Notes: generated from the letters alone by a model not told the origin. A DNA stretch of 64,000 nucleotides from Terribacillus saccharophilus (GCA_900110015.1 FOCD01000002.1:950207-1014206); one strand, 5' to 3'. Positions 1 through 9,109 are shown, counted from the first letter of the stretch. Translations and numbers: made by a program.

Positions 1-269
1 AAGCAGTGTTTATTATGTTCCAATACTTGTTTAGCGTACTCATAATGGCTGTCATGTTTTGTACAAATCACAATTAGCTGAATATCCTTGTCATTCAATA
101 GTTCATCCAAATCAGAAGTGTAGGTTACTCCTGCAATCTTATCCCAATTATCATGATCAGGATTTCTTCGATAAATTGTTTTTACCTTTATATTCTCTCT
201 TTGAAGAACGAATGGCAGATGATATCTGTTTGTGCTTTTCCCGTTTCCGATATAACCGATTGTAAGCAT
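1..269 (-). CDS. Gfo/Idh/MocA-family oxidoreductase, 5' part only (cut by window edge)
   Basis: Reading leftward from the ATG at 269, the frame stays open to the window edge and gives about 89 residues. It starts MLTIGYIGNGKSTNRYHLPF, a Rossmann nucleotide-binding strand with a GxxGxG-like turn. Further on it reads DLDELLNDKDIQLIVICT and then HDSHYEYAKQVLEHNKH, the pattern seen in NAD(P)-dependent sugar or inositol dehydrogenases of this family. A good ribosome site (AGGAGG) lies 7 bases before the ATG. A TATAAT-like box on the same strand lies at 317-322. The substrate cannot be told from the N-terminus. The catalytic domain is outside the window. Confidence 0.8.
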   Translation of the reverse strand, partial: MLTIGYIGNGKSTNRYHLPFVLQRENIKVKTIYRRNPDHDNWDKIAGVTYTSDLDELLNDKDIQLIVICTKHDSHYEYAKQVLEHNKHC

Positions 270-331
270 AGCAGCCTCCTGAAATGTAGTATGTAGTAAG
301 TCATTCACGTACTTCCATTATAACGTATGAA

Positions 332-377
332 AAAGTACCTCTTGTGATGGATATGTTCATCACAGGAGGTACTTCTT
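332..377 (-). terminator. Rho-independent terminator of the PTS operon
   Basis: On the minus strand, arms of about 17 bases (AAGTACCTCCTGTGATG and its near-complement) surround an 8-base loop and are followed by TTTTTC. It lies 11 bases past the EIID stop codon, so it ends the EIIAB-EIIC-EIID transcript before the next gene on the same strand. Confidence 0.85.
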
Positions 378-387
378 TATTTGTTTA

Positions 388-1299
388 TTACATCAAACCG
401 ATAACGTGGAATACGATACCAATTGCAAACAATCCAAGGATCATCACAATCGGAGAAACTTTCTTTCTAAGCAGCCACATGCAAAGCAGTGTGATCAATA
501 GTCCTGCCAAACCAGGAATTAAGCTGTCCAAGTTGTCTTGTAGAGTCGTTACACTGGTGTCACTTAATGATCGGCCGGCGGCTTGCTGTTCTAAGGCCGT
601 CCTCATGCCTTCCGTGCCTCCAGGCAATTCATCCCAGTCGATATAAGCACCTTCGTCAAGCTGAACTTCCGATACAGTCGGTGCAAAGGCGACGGATACC
701 CACCTGTTTACGAGTGCCCCGAGTATGAACATCCCGAGTATCGAGGCGCCCTTGGTTATATCCTGCAGCAGTCCGCCAGATAAGTCTTCGGTAATCTTGG
801 AACCAGCTTTGTAGCCAAGTTCCTGTGTATACCATGTGAATCCCATACGAATTAAGTTCCAAAGAACAAAGTAAAGAATTGGGCCGAGTATGTTACCAGT
901 CAAAGCAAGAGAAGCAGCCAATGCACCCAGAATCGGTTTGACCGTGAACCAGAAGGTTGGATCCCCGATACCAGCAAGTGGTCCCATCATTCCGACTTTA
1001 ACGCCTTGAATTGCCTTGTCGTCAACAGGCGCACCATTGGCACGCTCTTCTTCAAGTGCTAATGTTACACCGATAATCGGTGAAGCAACATATGGATGTG
1101 TATTGAAAAATTCCAAGTGACGCTGCAATGCAGCTGCACGGTCTTCTTTTGTTTTATATAATCTTTTGATTGCGGGAATCATGGAAAATGCCCAGCCGCC
1201 GTTTTGCATACGCTCGTAGTTCCAAGAGCCTTGAATGAAAGTGGAGCGCCACCAAATAGAAACGCGATCTTTTTTGGTTAACTTCAATTGTTCAGCCAT
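388..1299 (-). CDS. manZ: PTS mannose/fructose-class permease, EIID component
   Basis: This is the IID membrane subunit of a mannose-class phosphotransferase system. It works with IIC to move a hexose across the membrane while IIAB phosphorylates it. The 303-residue length and the text match the EIID family: an N-terminal helix region (SIWWRSTFIQGSWNYERMQN) at about 14-33, then GPLAGIGDPTFWFTVKP at about 107-123, then helices toward the C-terminus. It is the last gene of the operon, 18 bases after EIIC, with an AGGAGGAGG ribosome site before its ATG. Family identity is firm. Mannose, fructose, glucose or glucosamine specificity is not. Confidence 0.93.
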   Translation of the reverse strand: MAEQLKLTKKDRVSIWWRSTFIQGSWNYERMQNGGWAFSMIPAIKRLYKTKEDRAAALQRHLEFFNTHPYVASPIIGVTLALEEERANGAPVDDKAIQGVKVGMMGPLAGIGDPTFWFTVKPILGALAASLALTGNILGPILYFVLWNLIRMGFTWYTQELGYKAGSKITEDLSGGLLQDITKGASILGMFILGALVNRWVSVAFAPTVSEVQLDEGAYIDWDELPGGTEGMRTALEQQAAGRSLSDTSVTTLQDNLDSLIPGLAGLLITLLCMWLLRKKVSPIVMILGLFAIGIVFHVIGLM

Positions 1300-1317
1300 T
1301 TTTTCTCCTCCTCCTTT

Positions 1318-2124
1318 TTAATAGTCATCGATGATTCTGCCTAACGGATCACCAGTGTTTCCGTTTCCGCCACCGCCTGAACCGCCTTGTTTTGTAAGTG
1401 CCAGATAAATAAGTGCAAGCGCTACGCCAATACCACCAAGACCTAGAAGTGTGATGGATGGAATAGTTGCTAAGACGAAACCAATTGCGAAGAATGGCCA
1501 TACTTCTCTTGTCGCCATCATGTTGATAACCATTGCATAACCAACTGCTACTACCATTCCCCCGCCGACTGCCAAACCGTCTGTCAACCAAGCTGGCATA
1601 GCTGTAAGCAAGTCTCTAACCGGCGCTGCGCCGATTGCTACGATCAATGCAGCCGGGATTGCAATACGCAAACCTTGCATGATGATGGCGATAATATGCC
1701 ACATATCAATTTTTCGGAAGTTTCCTTCCTTCGCTGCCGCATCCATCAGATGCACGATACCTGTCGCCAGCGTACGGACAATGATTGTAAGCAATAGACC
1801 TGCAACTGCAAGTGGAACTGCAATCGCGATTGCAGAAGTAACGCCTTCTTCACCTTGACCGCCTAAAACTAAAATGATTGCAGATGCAACAGATGCCAAT
1901 GCAGCATCCGGTGCTACAGCTGCTCCGATGTTTGCCCAGCCCAGAGCGATCAGCTGTAAGGTTCCGCCTAAGATAAGACATGGTACTACTTCGCCTGTAA
2001 CCAAGCCGATTAACGTACAGGCAATGATTGGCTGGTGAAAGTGGAATTCATCTAAGATTCCTTCGACACCGGCTAAAAATGCCACGATAACAACTAAAAT
2101 GATTTGAATCATCGTCAAATCCAT
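1318..2124 (-). CDS. manY: PTS mannose/fructose-class permease, EIIC component
   Basis: This is the IIC membrane subunit that forms the sugar channel with EIID. The 268-residue protein is almost entirely hydrophobic. It contains the family stretch GVVEGILDEFHFHQPI-like near residues 20-34 and LGGTLQLIALGWANIGAAVA near 53-72, both typical of ManY/AgaC proteins. The C-terminus is glycine-rich and soluble (GGSGGGGNGNTG). It begins 36 bases after EIIAB with AAGGAGG 10 bases before the ATG, so it belongs to the same transcript. Confidence 0.93.
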   Translation of the reverse strand: MDLTMIQIILVVIVAFLAGVEGILDEFHFHQPIIACTLIGLVTGEVVPCLILGGTLQLIALGWANIGAAVAPDAALASVASAIILVLGGQGEEGVTSAIAIAVPLAVAGLLLTIIVRTLATGIVHLMDAAAKEGNFRKIDMWHIIAIIMQGLRIAIPAALIVAIGAAPVRDLLTAMPAWLTDGLAVGGGMVVAVGYAMVINMMATREVWPFFAIGFVLATIPSITLLGLGGIGVALALIYLALTKQGGSGGGGNGNTGDPLGRIIDDY

Positions 2125-2160
2125 GATTATTCATCCTCCTTTTTTATCTGATAGTCAGGA

Positions 2161-3129
2161 TTACCTTTGTTTACTTAACTCTGCTTGTGCCCTTTTCAAA
2201 ATGTCGTCCATATTGCCTTTTGAATCGTTCGGCACTTTGCGTACATCAAATTTGAGACCATGCTCTTTTAGCTTAGCGAACGTATCGATATCGTCCTGGC
2301 TGAAGGCAAGTACCTTATTCGGCTGTACTTTACCAGGTGAGTGTGCCATCGAACCAACGTTGATTGTCTCAAGTGGTACCCCGCCTTCTACTGCTCTGAG
2401 TGCATCCTGCGGGTTTTCAAAAAGAAGCAGTGCACGCTGGCCGCCAAAGTGCTTATCGTCCTTTGCCAGTTCAATCATTTTATTGATTGGTACAACGTGT
2501 GCCTTTACCCCTGAAGGAGCAGCCTGCTGAATCAATTTCTTCCGAAGGTCATCCTTTGCTACTTCATCGGATACAACGATGATACGTGTAGGATTTGTAC
2601 TCTTCGTCCAAGCAGTTGCAACCTGACCGTGAAGTAAACGTGTATCGATTCGTGCTAATACGTAATCAAATGTACCAGGAGCACCAGTATTCGACGGTCC
2701 GCTAGCAGCTGCAGCAGGAGCTGCTGGTTCCAGTTCTTCCGGATTCACTTTTACCGCTTCTTTTGCTGTGCCCAGGATATGCGCCGCAATCTCATGCGCA
2801 GAATTCATGGAGAAGCGCGATGCAAAAGCTTCAATCAGCATGGCCAAATTCAAACCAGCAACAATCGCCCATTTGTCTTTGTGGTTTTCCATCAAGCTGT
2901 TGGCTTGGTTGAAAGGTGTTCCGCCCCAAAGATCGACTAAGATTAATACTTCATCTTGGTTGTCGAAAGAGGCGATTGCTTTTTCCATTTTCACCTTTAC
3001 ATCAGCAGGTCCTTCGCTCGGCATCAATGTAACAGCTGCTACATTTTCCTGCTTTCCGAAGATCATCGTCCCGGATTGCAAGATACCAGTGGCAAATTCA
3101 CCGTGTGTGGCAATGATAATTCCTACCAT
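2161..3129 (-). CDS. manX: PTS mannose-class EIIAB fused component
   Basis: This cytoplasmic protein takes phosphate from HPr and passes it to the incoming sugar. Residues 1 to about 130 are an EIIA domain with the phosphorylated histidine in IIATHGEFATG (His9). An Ala/Pro-rich linker follows (EPAAPAAAASGPS, about 133-146). Then comes an EIIB domain with the second phospho-histidine in IDTRLLHGQVATAW. The A-linker-B order and the 322-residue length match E. coli ManX. It is first in the operon, with GGAGG 8 bases before the ATG. Upstream lie a sigma-A promoter, a cre site and a LicT-type attenuator. The sugar specificity is not readable from sequence. Confidence 0.94.
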   Translation of the reverse strand: MVGIIIATHGEFATGILQSGTMIFGKQENVAAVTLMPSEGPADVKVKMEKAIASFDNQDEVLILVDLWGGTPFNQANSLMENHKDKWAIVAGLNLAMLIEAFASRFSMNSAHEIAAHILGTAKEAVKVNPEELEPAAPAAAASGPSNTGAPGTFDYVLARIDTRLLHGQVATAWTKSTNPTRIIVVSDEVAKDDLRKKLIQQAAPSGVKAHVVPINKMIELAKDDKHFGGQRALLLFENPQDALRAVEGGVPLETINVGSMAHSPGKVQPNKVLAFSQDDIDTFAKLKEHGLKFDVRKVPNDSKGNMDDILKRAQAELSKQR

Positions 3130-3217
3130 CTCTCTACCTCCTATTAGTAGTATTGTGAAAGCTTACATAGACATGGCCAGCTCAGCTAAAGTGGTTACAC
3201 ATTCGATAAATGACAGT

Positions 3218-3307
3218 AAAAAAGGCATGAGTAAAAAGCAGATTAAATGAAGGCATAGGTATAGAAGGACCCTTCTTCGTTTTAATCGATGCTTTTTTAC
3301 TCATGCC
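3218..3307 (-). terminator. Long leader terminator (attenuator) of the mannose-class PTS operon
   Basis: On the minus strand a very long hairpin forms. Its outer arms (GGCATGAGTAAAAAAGCA against TGCTTTTTACTCATGCC) continue inward through GATTAAA and AGAAGG/CCTTCT pairs. It is followed at once by TTTTTT (3223-3218). It stands about 110 bases after the promoter and 90 before the EIIAB start. Its 5' arm overlaps the antiterminator site at 3299-3327, so the two structures exclude each other. Confidence 0.85.
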
Positions 3308-3327
3308 TGATCGAATCAGTAACACGT
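3299..3327 (-). promoter_or_regulatory. Ribonucleic antiterminator (RAT) site of the LicT/SacY/BglG type
   Basis: The leader RNA contains TGTTACTGAT, a short TCG loop, then ATCAGGCATGA. The core GTTACTGAT...CAGGCA is that of known RAT elements in the sacB, sacP and bglP leaders of B. subtilis. In that family a phosphorylation-controlled BglG-type protein binds this hairpin and prevents the overlapping terminator. The 3' half here is also the 5' arm of the terminator at 3218-3307. A LicT-like gene exists at 57987-58832. Confidence 0.85.
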
Positions 3328-3360
3328 AAAAAATAAGTGCGATGGCTATTTAATTCTATT

Positions 3361-3375
3361 TTGCAAGCGCTTTAA
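3361..3375. promoter_or_regulatory. cre site (CcpA), PTS operon leader
   Basis: TTGCAAGCGCTTTAA fits the catabolite-response consensus WTGNAARCGNWWWCA with one mismatch. It lies about 45-60 bases downstream of the predicted start of transcription, a position where CcpA blocks elongation. Confidence 0.7.
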
Positions 3376-3427
3376 TTATGTATTAAAAAAATAAAGCACT
3401 TGAGTTCTTTAGTGAGCTTCCAAAAGT

Positions 3428-3456
3428 ATTGTAGCACACCAGTTTTTCCCTTACAA
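3428..3456 (-). promoter_or_regulatory. Sigma-A promoter of the PTS operon
   Basis: On the minus strand: TTGTAA, 17 bases, TACAAT, with an extended -10 TG one base before it. Transcription would start near 3421 and give a leader of about 290 bases holding the cre site, the RAT and the terminator. Confidence 0.75.
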
Positions 3457-3513
3457 GACTCCAAAGCTAAAAATTTAGTTCAAATTATTACCAGTTAGAA
3501 ATTTAAGATATGC

Positions 3514-3882
3514 CTATTTTTTAGCTTTACTTTTTATGCCGCGTTTGATGACATCAAAGAAACCTAATGATTTTACCATATGATTCGGATCAACATATTC
3601 ACGGATTGCTCGAAAAACTCGCTTTGGATCCTTAGAAGAAAATGTATATGTCCCATTGCGTTTTGTTTTGATAGCATAACGCGGAATCCATTTCCCTTTC
3701 AACAGAACCGAAGCAATTACAAGATCAACCTCTTCCCAAGGAATCTGAATGAACTTGCGAGCATCACGATTATTGAAGAATTCAAATCCTTTATCTCCAA
3801 TCATGATCTTCCCGTATTCCGACATTCTATGTGATGTTGCATCAATAACTAAATCGACTTTTGTATTGATTGATTGGACCAT
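3514..3882 (-). CDS. manO: DUF956 protein (ManO-like, PTS-associated)
   Basis: This 122-residue protein begins MVQSINTKVDLVIDATSHRM and contains YGKIMIGDKGFEFFNNRDA and IPWEEVDLVIASVLLKGKWI (spanning about 20-70). That matches the DUF956 family, called ManO, which travels with mannose-class PTS operons in Firmicutes and is thought to be regulatory. It stands upstream of EIIAB on the same strand but has its own promoter. The operon promoter lies between them, so it is probably transcribed separately. GGGGGAG precedes the ATG. Its biochemical role is not established. Confidence 0.85.
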   Translation of the reverse strand: MVQSINTKVDLVIDATSHRMSEYGKIMIGDKGFEFFNNRDARKFIQIPWEEVDLVIASVLLKGKWIPRYAIKTKRNGTYTFSSKDPKRVFRAIREYVDPNHMVKSLGFFDVIKRGIKSKAKK

Positions 3883-3910
3883 TTGAACTCCCCCAATTCT
3901 TTTAATAATG

Positions 3911-3938
3911 ATTATACACGCATTACCACTTTATGCAA
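3911..3938 (-). promoter_or_regulatory. Sigma-A promoter of the DUF956 gene
   Basis: Minus strand: TTGCAT, 16 bases, TATAAT, about 30 bases before the ATG at 3882. It is back to back with the promoter of the PBP gene on the other strand. Confidence 0.7.
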
Positions 3939-3976
3939 AAAAAACTCAGGTCTATGGTGAAGCAATACTATGCCAA

Positions 3977-3985
3977 TGATATAAT
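3977..3985 (+). promoter_or_regulatory. Extended -10 promoter of the PBP gene
   Basis: TGATATAAT is an extended -10 box. The -35 region is weak. The start of transcription would fall near 3992, just before the ribosome site of the PBP gene. This is one reason to reject the ATG at 3995 as the start codon. Confidence 0.55.
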
Positions 3986-4021
3986 GGAACCAATATGGAA
4001 AAATTGGAGGAGAAGAACATT

Positions 4022-6076
4022 ATGCCCAAAAATAGGAGGAAGAAGCGTGCGTTGCTTCCTTTCCGTCTCAATATTTTGTTTGTGATTGTTTTCTTGTTGT
4101 TCTCTGCCTTGGTTTTGCAGCTTGGAGTGGTGCAGATCATTAATGGCGAAGAGCACCAGGCAGTATTGGAACAGACAACTAATGATATCGCTGAGATTTC
4201 TGTTCCGCGCGGCATGATTTATGACAGTGGTGGAAATGTGATTGTAGGAAATGAACCTGTTTATTCTATTACATACACCCCGCCAAAGAACGGAGATCCT
4301 GCTGATAAACGGCTCGATATCGCGACTAAACTCGCCGATATTATCAAGATGGAAGATAAATCTATAGAGAAGATAACCGAGCGCGAATACAAGGAATATT
4401 GGTTCTTATTAAATACAGAAGAAGCGAATAAGCGAATAACAACTTCTGAAAAAGAGTCACTTGATGATGCTGAAGTGTATGATACGACACTTGACCGGAT
4501 AACAGAGGATGATTACAAAGAGCTTGAAAATGATGAAAAAGCAAAACAGATCATTAGCATCAAGCGGGAGCTGGATAGTGCGACCGAGCTTGTTCCGCAT
4601 GTCATCAAGAACAAGGACGTAAGTGAAAGGGAATATGCAACGATCGCCGAGAACATGGGTGACATGTCCGGTATCAATGTTACAACCGATTGGATACGTC
4701 ATTATCCGTATGACGGTTCCCTTCAAGGTATCCTTGGCGGCATTAAGACCGGTATCCCAGAAGGAGAAGAAGATTATTATAAATCCCGCAACTATCAATT
4801 GAATGACCGTATCGGTACAAGCGGTTTGGAGAAACAATATGAAAGCTTGCTGAAGGGTGACAAGAAGCGCGTCCGATACGTAACGGATAATAACAATAAC
4901 ATCGTCTCACAGGAAGTTATTTCTGACGGGCAGCGCGGGCAGGATCTTCAGTTATCTATCAATATGGACTTCCAAAAAGAATTAGATAAGATAGTACGCG
5001 ATGAACTGAAGAGTGCCGTCAACAGACATCCTGGTGCAAACCGTTACTTGGAAGATGCGATGGCAGTTATGCTCAACCCGAATACAGGCGAAATTTATGC
5101 TGCCAGCGGACAGCATTATAACCGAGAAAATAATGAGTATGAATCTGCTGATATGAATACGGTCTTTAGCGCAAACGCAGTTGGTTCCACCGTTAAGGGA
5201 GCGACGTTGCTTGCCGGGTATCAAGAGGGTGTCATAAATATGGGAGATGTATTCATCGATAAAAAAATGAAAATTGCAGGTACGGAACCCAAAGGGTCCT
5301 ATAAAGATATGGGCCCAACCTCTGACTTGCAGGCTTTACAGAAATCCTCCAACGTATACATGTTCAATGTCGCTCTGCGCCTAGGCGGTGAATACCATTA
5401 CAAATACAATCAAAGTGTGTCATTTGATCCAGATTCTTTCCAGGTATTGCGCAACTATTATAATCAAGTCGGTTTAGGTGTAGAAACCGGAATAGACTTA
5501 CCTTCTGAATCTACTGGGTACGTAGGAAATGCCGGTCTAGCTGGTAACTTTATGGACTTTTCAATAGGTCAGTACGACACGTATACTACCATGCAATTAG
5601 CTCAATATATCTCAACAATTGCAAATGGCGGTTACAGGATTAAGCCTCATTTCGTAAGCGAAATTCATGAACCTTCGAACGAAAAGGACAAACTGGGTCC
5701 GCTTGCGGAAACGAAGTCACCGGAAATATTAAATAAAATAACTGCAACAGATGAACAAATTGAACGAGTGAAAACTGGCTTTGAGATGGTCTTCCAAACA
5801 CAAAACGGTACTGCTAGCCGCCACCTTACTAAAGAGGCAAAAAGCTACAACATCGCTGGTAAGACAGGTACTGCACAAACAAGTAAGAACGGTACGGATT
5901 TGGAAAACTGGACATTGATCGGCTATGCAGATGCGAACAACCCTGAGATAGCATTCGCTATCGTGGTGCCAAACCTTGGTATCATCCGTGGCGGTGAGCA
6001 GTATCCAATAACATATAATATTGCCAATCGCGCTCTTGAATACTACTACGAGCATACTGCACCTGAAGAAGAATAG
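4022..6076 (+). CDS. pbpA: Class B penicillin-binding protein, PBP2A (PbpA/PbpH) type
   Basis: A transpeptidase that crosslinks peptidoglycan during cell elongation, anchored in the membrane by one N-terminal helix (about residues 15-38). An N-terminal pedestal (VPRGMIYDSGGNVIVGNEP) follows. The transpeptidase domain shows the three active-site motifs: STVK with Ser389, SSN near 442-444, and KTG at 614-616. Length (684 residues) and text resemble B. subtilis PbpA and PbpH throughout, including GQYDTYTTMQLAQYISTIAN. I start at 4022 because GGAGGAG lies 9-10 bases before it. The ATG at 3995 has no ribosome site and abuts the -10 box. It is a single-gene unit with its own terminator. Confidence 0.93.
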   Translation: MPKNRRKKRALLPFRLNILFVIVFLLFSALVLQLGVVQIINGEEHQAVLEQTTNDIAEISVPRGMIYDSGGNVIVGNEPVYSITYTPPKNGDPADKRLDIATKLADIIKMEDKSIEKITEREYKEYWFLLNTEEANKRITTSEKESLDDAEVYDTTLDRITEDDYKELENDEKAKQIISIKRELDSATELVPHVIKNKDVSEREYATIAENMGDMSGINVTTDWIRHYPYDGSLQGILGGIKTGIPEGEEDYYKSRNYQLNDRIGTSGLEKQYESLLKGDKKRVRYVTDNNNNIVSQEVISDGQRGQDLQLSINMDFQKELDKIVRDELKSAVNRHPGANRYLEDAMAVMLNPNTGEIYAASGQHYNRENNEYESADMNTVFSANAVGSTVKGATLLAGYQEGVINMGDVFIDKKMKIAGTEPKGSYKDMGPTSDLQALQKSSNVYMFNVALRLGGEYHYKYNQSVSFDPDSFQVLRNYYNQVGLGVETGIDLPSESTGYVGNAGLAGNFMDFSIGQYDTYTTMQLAQYISTIANGGYRIKPHFVSEIHEPSNEKDKLGPLAETKSPEILNKITATDEQIERVKTGFEMVFQTQNGTASRHLTKEAKSYNIAGKTGTAQTSKNGTDLENWTLIGYADANNPEIAFAIVVPNLGIIRGGEQYPITYNIANRALEYYYEHTAPEEE

Positions 6077-6129
6077 AAATTTGAATAACAGTATTCTAAA
6101 GAACTCACAAAGTTAGATATGTTATCTCA

Positions 6130-6180
6130 TTAAGGTATGTTGTCTGGTATTATACCGGTGACATACCTTAATTTCTTTTT
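6130..6180 (+). terminator. Rho-independent terminator after the PBP gene
   Basis: Perfect 11-base arms TTAAGGTATGT and ACATACCTTAA enclose a further GGTAT/ATACC stem and are followed by TTTCTTTTT. Confidence 0.85.
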
Positions 6181-6310
6181 ATAATCTAAAATAAAAACCG
6201 ATATGTCCCTCACTTTTCAAGTATAATGAAGCCTATTCAGATAATGCATATAATATTTGTTGTAAAAAATACTATACACATAATGAAAAAACAAAAAATG
6301 AGGTTAAATA

Positions 6311-7756
6311 ATGAGTAAAGTAAGTTTTGCGGACTATCATGTAAGCGAAGAAATAAAAAGAGCACTAACTGTGTTAAAATACAAAACTCCAACTGAAGTT
6401 CAGAGTGAAGTTATTCCATTAGCATTGGAAAATCAAGATCTTCTCGTAAAAGCTCAAACAGGAAGTGGAAAGACTGCTTCCTTTGGTATTCCTGTTTCCG
6501 AAATGGTTGTGTGGGAAGAAAAAAAACCACAGGCGTTAATTCTTACTCCAACTAGGGAGCTTGCGGTCCAAGTCCGCGAAGACATTACGAATATCGGAAG
6601 GTTTAAACGTATTAAGGCGGTAGCCGTCTATGGAAAAGAACCTTTTAAGAAGCAAAAAGATGAATTACAACAAAAAACGCATGTAGTTGTTGGTACGCCT
6701 GGACGGGTCATGGATCATATTGAACGAGAAACCCTAGATTTGGAACAGATAAAATATCTTATCATTGATGAAGCAGATGAGATGCTGAATAAAGGCTTCA
6801 TCGATGAAGTGGAAGCGATCATTAAAAAGCTGCCCTCAAACCGTGCAACAATGGTTTTCTCTGCTACCTTCCCTAAAGATATTGAAGATCTTTGCCTTAA
6901 ATATATGCAGGATCCTACTCGCATTGAAATTGAATCAACTGGAGTAACTGCCGATACCATTGAACATTTGTTAATCGAAGTGAAAGAAGAAGAAAAAATT
7001 TCACTTCTTAAAGACGTCACGGTTGTAGAAAATCCAGACAGCTGCCTCATTTTCTGCCGAACCAAAGAACATGTGGATACTGTGTATAGTGAGCTGGATG
7101 AAGCTGGATATCCTTGTGAGAGGCTCCATGGGGGACTAGAACAAGAAGACCGTTTTGCTGTTATGGAAGGCTTCAAAATGGGGAACTTCCGCTATTTAGT
7201 GGCTACTGATGTAGCAGCCAGAGGTATTGATATTGATAATGTGAAACTTGTCATCAATTACGACGTTCCTATGGAAAAAGAGGCCTATGTGCACCGAACT
7301 GGTAGAACTGGCCGTGCCGGAAATAAAGGAAAAGCCATTACGTTTTCGACACCATATGAAGGAAAGTTCATTAACGCAATTGAAAGATACATCGGCTTTG
7401 AGATACCTACTACAGAAGCTCCTAGTCCTCAGGAAGTTGCTGGTGGAAAAGCTGCTTTTGAAGAAAAACTAAGCAGCAAACGCATTGTAAGAAATAATAA
7501 AACAGCTCGAATCAATCAAGATATTATGAAACTCCATTTCAACGGCGGTAAAAAGAAGAAAATCCGTGCTGTTGATTTTGTTGGAACGCTCGCAAAAATC
7601 CCCGGAGTCACAGCAGAAGATATCGGCATCATAACCATTCAGGATCAAATGTCATACGTTGATATTCTGAATGGTAAGGGCTCAATAGTCTTACAGGCCA
7701 TGGAAAATTCGACAATCAAAGGTAAAAAGTTAAAAGTAAGCAAAGCAATCAAATAA
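6311..7756 (+). CDS. dbpA: ATP-dependent RNA helicase DbpA (YxiN type)
   Basis: A DEAD-box helicase acting on 23S rRNA during large-subunit assembly. Visible motifs are AQTGSGKT (48-55), PTREL (80-84), TPGR (129-132), DEAD (153-156), SAT near 184, and [10 protein letters not shown] near 330. The C-terminal 75 residues ([20 protein letters not shown] onward) are the DbpA RNA-binding domain that recognises hairpin 92 of 23S rRNA in the E. coli and B. subtilis proteins. The length of 481 fits B. subtilis DbpA. GAGGT lies before the ATG. The upstream 130 bases are very AT-rich with several TATAAT-like boxes. Confidence 0.94.
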   Translation: MSKVSFADYHVSEEIKRALTVLKYKTPTEVQSEVIPLALENQDLLVKAQTGSGKTASFGIPVSEMVVWEEKKPQALILTPTRELAVQVREDITNIGRFKRIKAVAVYGKEPFKKQKDELQQKTHVVVGTPGRVMDHIERETLDLEQIKYLIIDEADEMLNKGFIDEVEAIIKKLPSNRATMVFSATFPKDIEDLCLKYMQDPTRIEIESTGVTADTIEHLLIEVKEEEKISLLKDVTVVENPDSCLIFCRTKEHVDTVYSELDEAGYPCERLHGGLEQEDRFAVMEGFKMGNFRYLVATDVAARGIDIDNVKLVINYDVPMEKEAYVHRTGRTGRAGNKGKAITFSTPYEGKFINAIERYIGFEIPTTEAPSPQEVAGGKAAFEEKLSSKRIVRNNKTARINQDIMKLHFNGGKKKKIRAVDFVGTLAKIPGVTAEDIGIITIQDQMSYVDILNGKGSIVLQAMENSTIKGKKLKVSKAIK

Positions 7757-7770
7757 ATTATAAAAAATTT

Positions 7771-7807
7771 AAATCCCCCCTCACTTTACAATGAGGGGGG
7801 ATTTTTT
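7771..7807. terminator. Bidirectional terminator between dbpA and the glycosyltransferase gene
   Basis: AAATCCCCCCTCA, 8-base loop, TGAGGGGGGATTT, then TTTG on the plus strand. It sits between two genes that converge. Confidence 0.85.
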
Positions 7808-7822
7808 GTTTACTGTGAAATT

Positions 7823-9109
7823 TTAAGAGCGTTGACGCAAATCATCGAGGGATTTCACAACCGTATGAGGAATCGGTTTCCACTCTATTTTCTTGAACAA
7901 AGCCACGATGGAGATTGGCAGATAGGTAAACAAAAAGAGTGGGAAAGTGAACAGATAAAAGATCTTTTTCCAGTTTGGACAACGAATTTTATCCCACTCC
8001 ATTATGGTTGTTATTAGTCCAAGTGCAAATAGCAATCCATAAATCCACAGGATCCCTAAAGTTCCACCTATAAGATATGTTTGGAACAGCCCTTTTCCTT
8101 CTAATGATACAAGTAAAAGTATTAGTACATTACCGATAAGGCAGAGAATAGAAACAATTACTACTGGCAGCACCGTCATCATCATATCAAAACACGAAAA
8201 TCTATTTCCTTTTCCACGGATCATACCATATGACAGCTCTTTACCGTATTTCATAAATACCTGGTAAAACCCCTTTGCCCAACGTAATCGCTGTTTCCAG
8301 GACTGACTGAATGTGGATGGCTGTTCGTCATAAAATACCGCTGTGCTGCAATATCCAATCTTTTCACCTTTAATAATCTGCGCGACCGTGAATTCAATGT
8401 CTTCTGTAAGAAGATGATGAACCCAGCCTCCATTTTCTTTGAAAACATCAGCGTTAACTAAAAATCCGGTTCCTGAAACAGCACAGCTCGTTTTAAGAAA
8501 CATTCTTGGACGGTTTAGAAACTCTGCTTCATACAAAAACCAAAGTGCATATCCAGACGTAATCCAATTCTGATCATAGTTTTTGGAATTTCGGTAACTA
8601 GTGATGACTCTGTATCCTTGATTAAAGGTTTTGTTCATCTCAAATATGTAATTTTCATCAAGAAGATTGTCAGCATCAAATACAAAGTATCCGTCATAAT
8701 TTTTAGATGAATACTCCATCTCTATGATATTCAGCATATGCTTAAGCGCATATCCCTTCCCAACCATCTTTTCGTTAAAGCGTTCCGCGACGATTGCTCC
8801 TGATTCCCTAGCAATCTGGGCTGTATTATCTGTACAGTTGTCAGCAATAACGAAGATATCATACATTTCTTTAGGGTAATTCTGATTCTTTATACTCTCA
8901 ATTAACTGCCCGATAACAAGTTCTTCATTTCGAGCTGGAATTAAAAAAGCGTATTTACGAAGAGGAACTTCTTTCTCTGTTGAATATTTACTTCTTCTCG
9001 CCTTAAAGGCAACAATTATGTAGACAACTTTATAAACAAATACCAACGTAAATAATAATCCAATGTAAAAAATGAAATGACTTAGTATCTCTAACGTATC
9101 TTTGACCAT
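7823..9109 (-). CDS. Family 2 membrane glycosyltransferase
   Basis: A processive-type inverting glycosyltransferase, likely making an extracellular polysaccharide. Residues 10-35 form a membrane helix. The GT-A domain shows PARNEE (58-63), the nucleotide- and metal-binding DAD (145-147), TED (235-237) and the QRLRW motif (273-277). Three or four helices follow from about residue 310. This order is that of IcaA, HasA and BcsA-like enzymes. No other polysaccharide gene lies beside it, so the product cannot be named. The ribosome site is poor (GGGGTG), which makes the exact start less sure. Confidence 0.88.
   Translation of the reverse strand: MVKDTLEILSHFIFYIGLLFTLVFVYKVVYIIVAFKARRSKYSTEKEVPLRKYAFLIPARNEELVIGQLIESIKNQNYPKEMYDIFVIADNCTDNTAQIARESGAIVAERFNEKMVGKGYALKHMLNIIEMEYSSKNYDGYFVFDADNLLDENYIFEMNKTFNQGYRVITSYRNSKNYDQNWITSGYALWFLYEAEFLNRPRMFLKTSCAVSGTGFLVNADVFKENGGWVHHLLTEDIEFTVAQIIKGEKIGYCSTAVFYDEQPSTFSQSWKQRLRWAKGFYQVFMKYGKELSYGMIRGKGNRFSCFDMMMTVLPVVIVSILCLIGNVLILLLVSLEGKGLFQTYLIGGTLGILWIYGLLFALGLITTIMEWDKIRCPNWKKIFYLFTFPLFLFTYLPISIVALFKKIEWKPIPHTVVKSLDDLRQRS

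Noticed and set aside
2123..2530. A 135-codon frame on the plus strand across the EIIAB gene.
   Set aside because: It lies fully antisense to a well-supported coding region, with no ribosome site and no protein-like pattern.
3145..3165. A second cre-like sequence (TGTGAAAGCTTACA) close to the EIIAB start.
   Set aside because: It misses two of the most conserved bases, including the central CG position, so only the site at 3361-3375 is reported.
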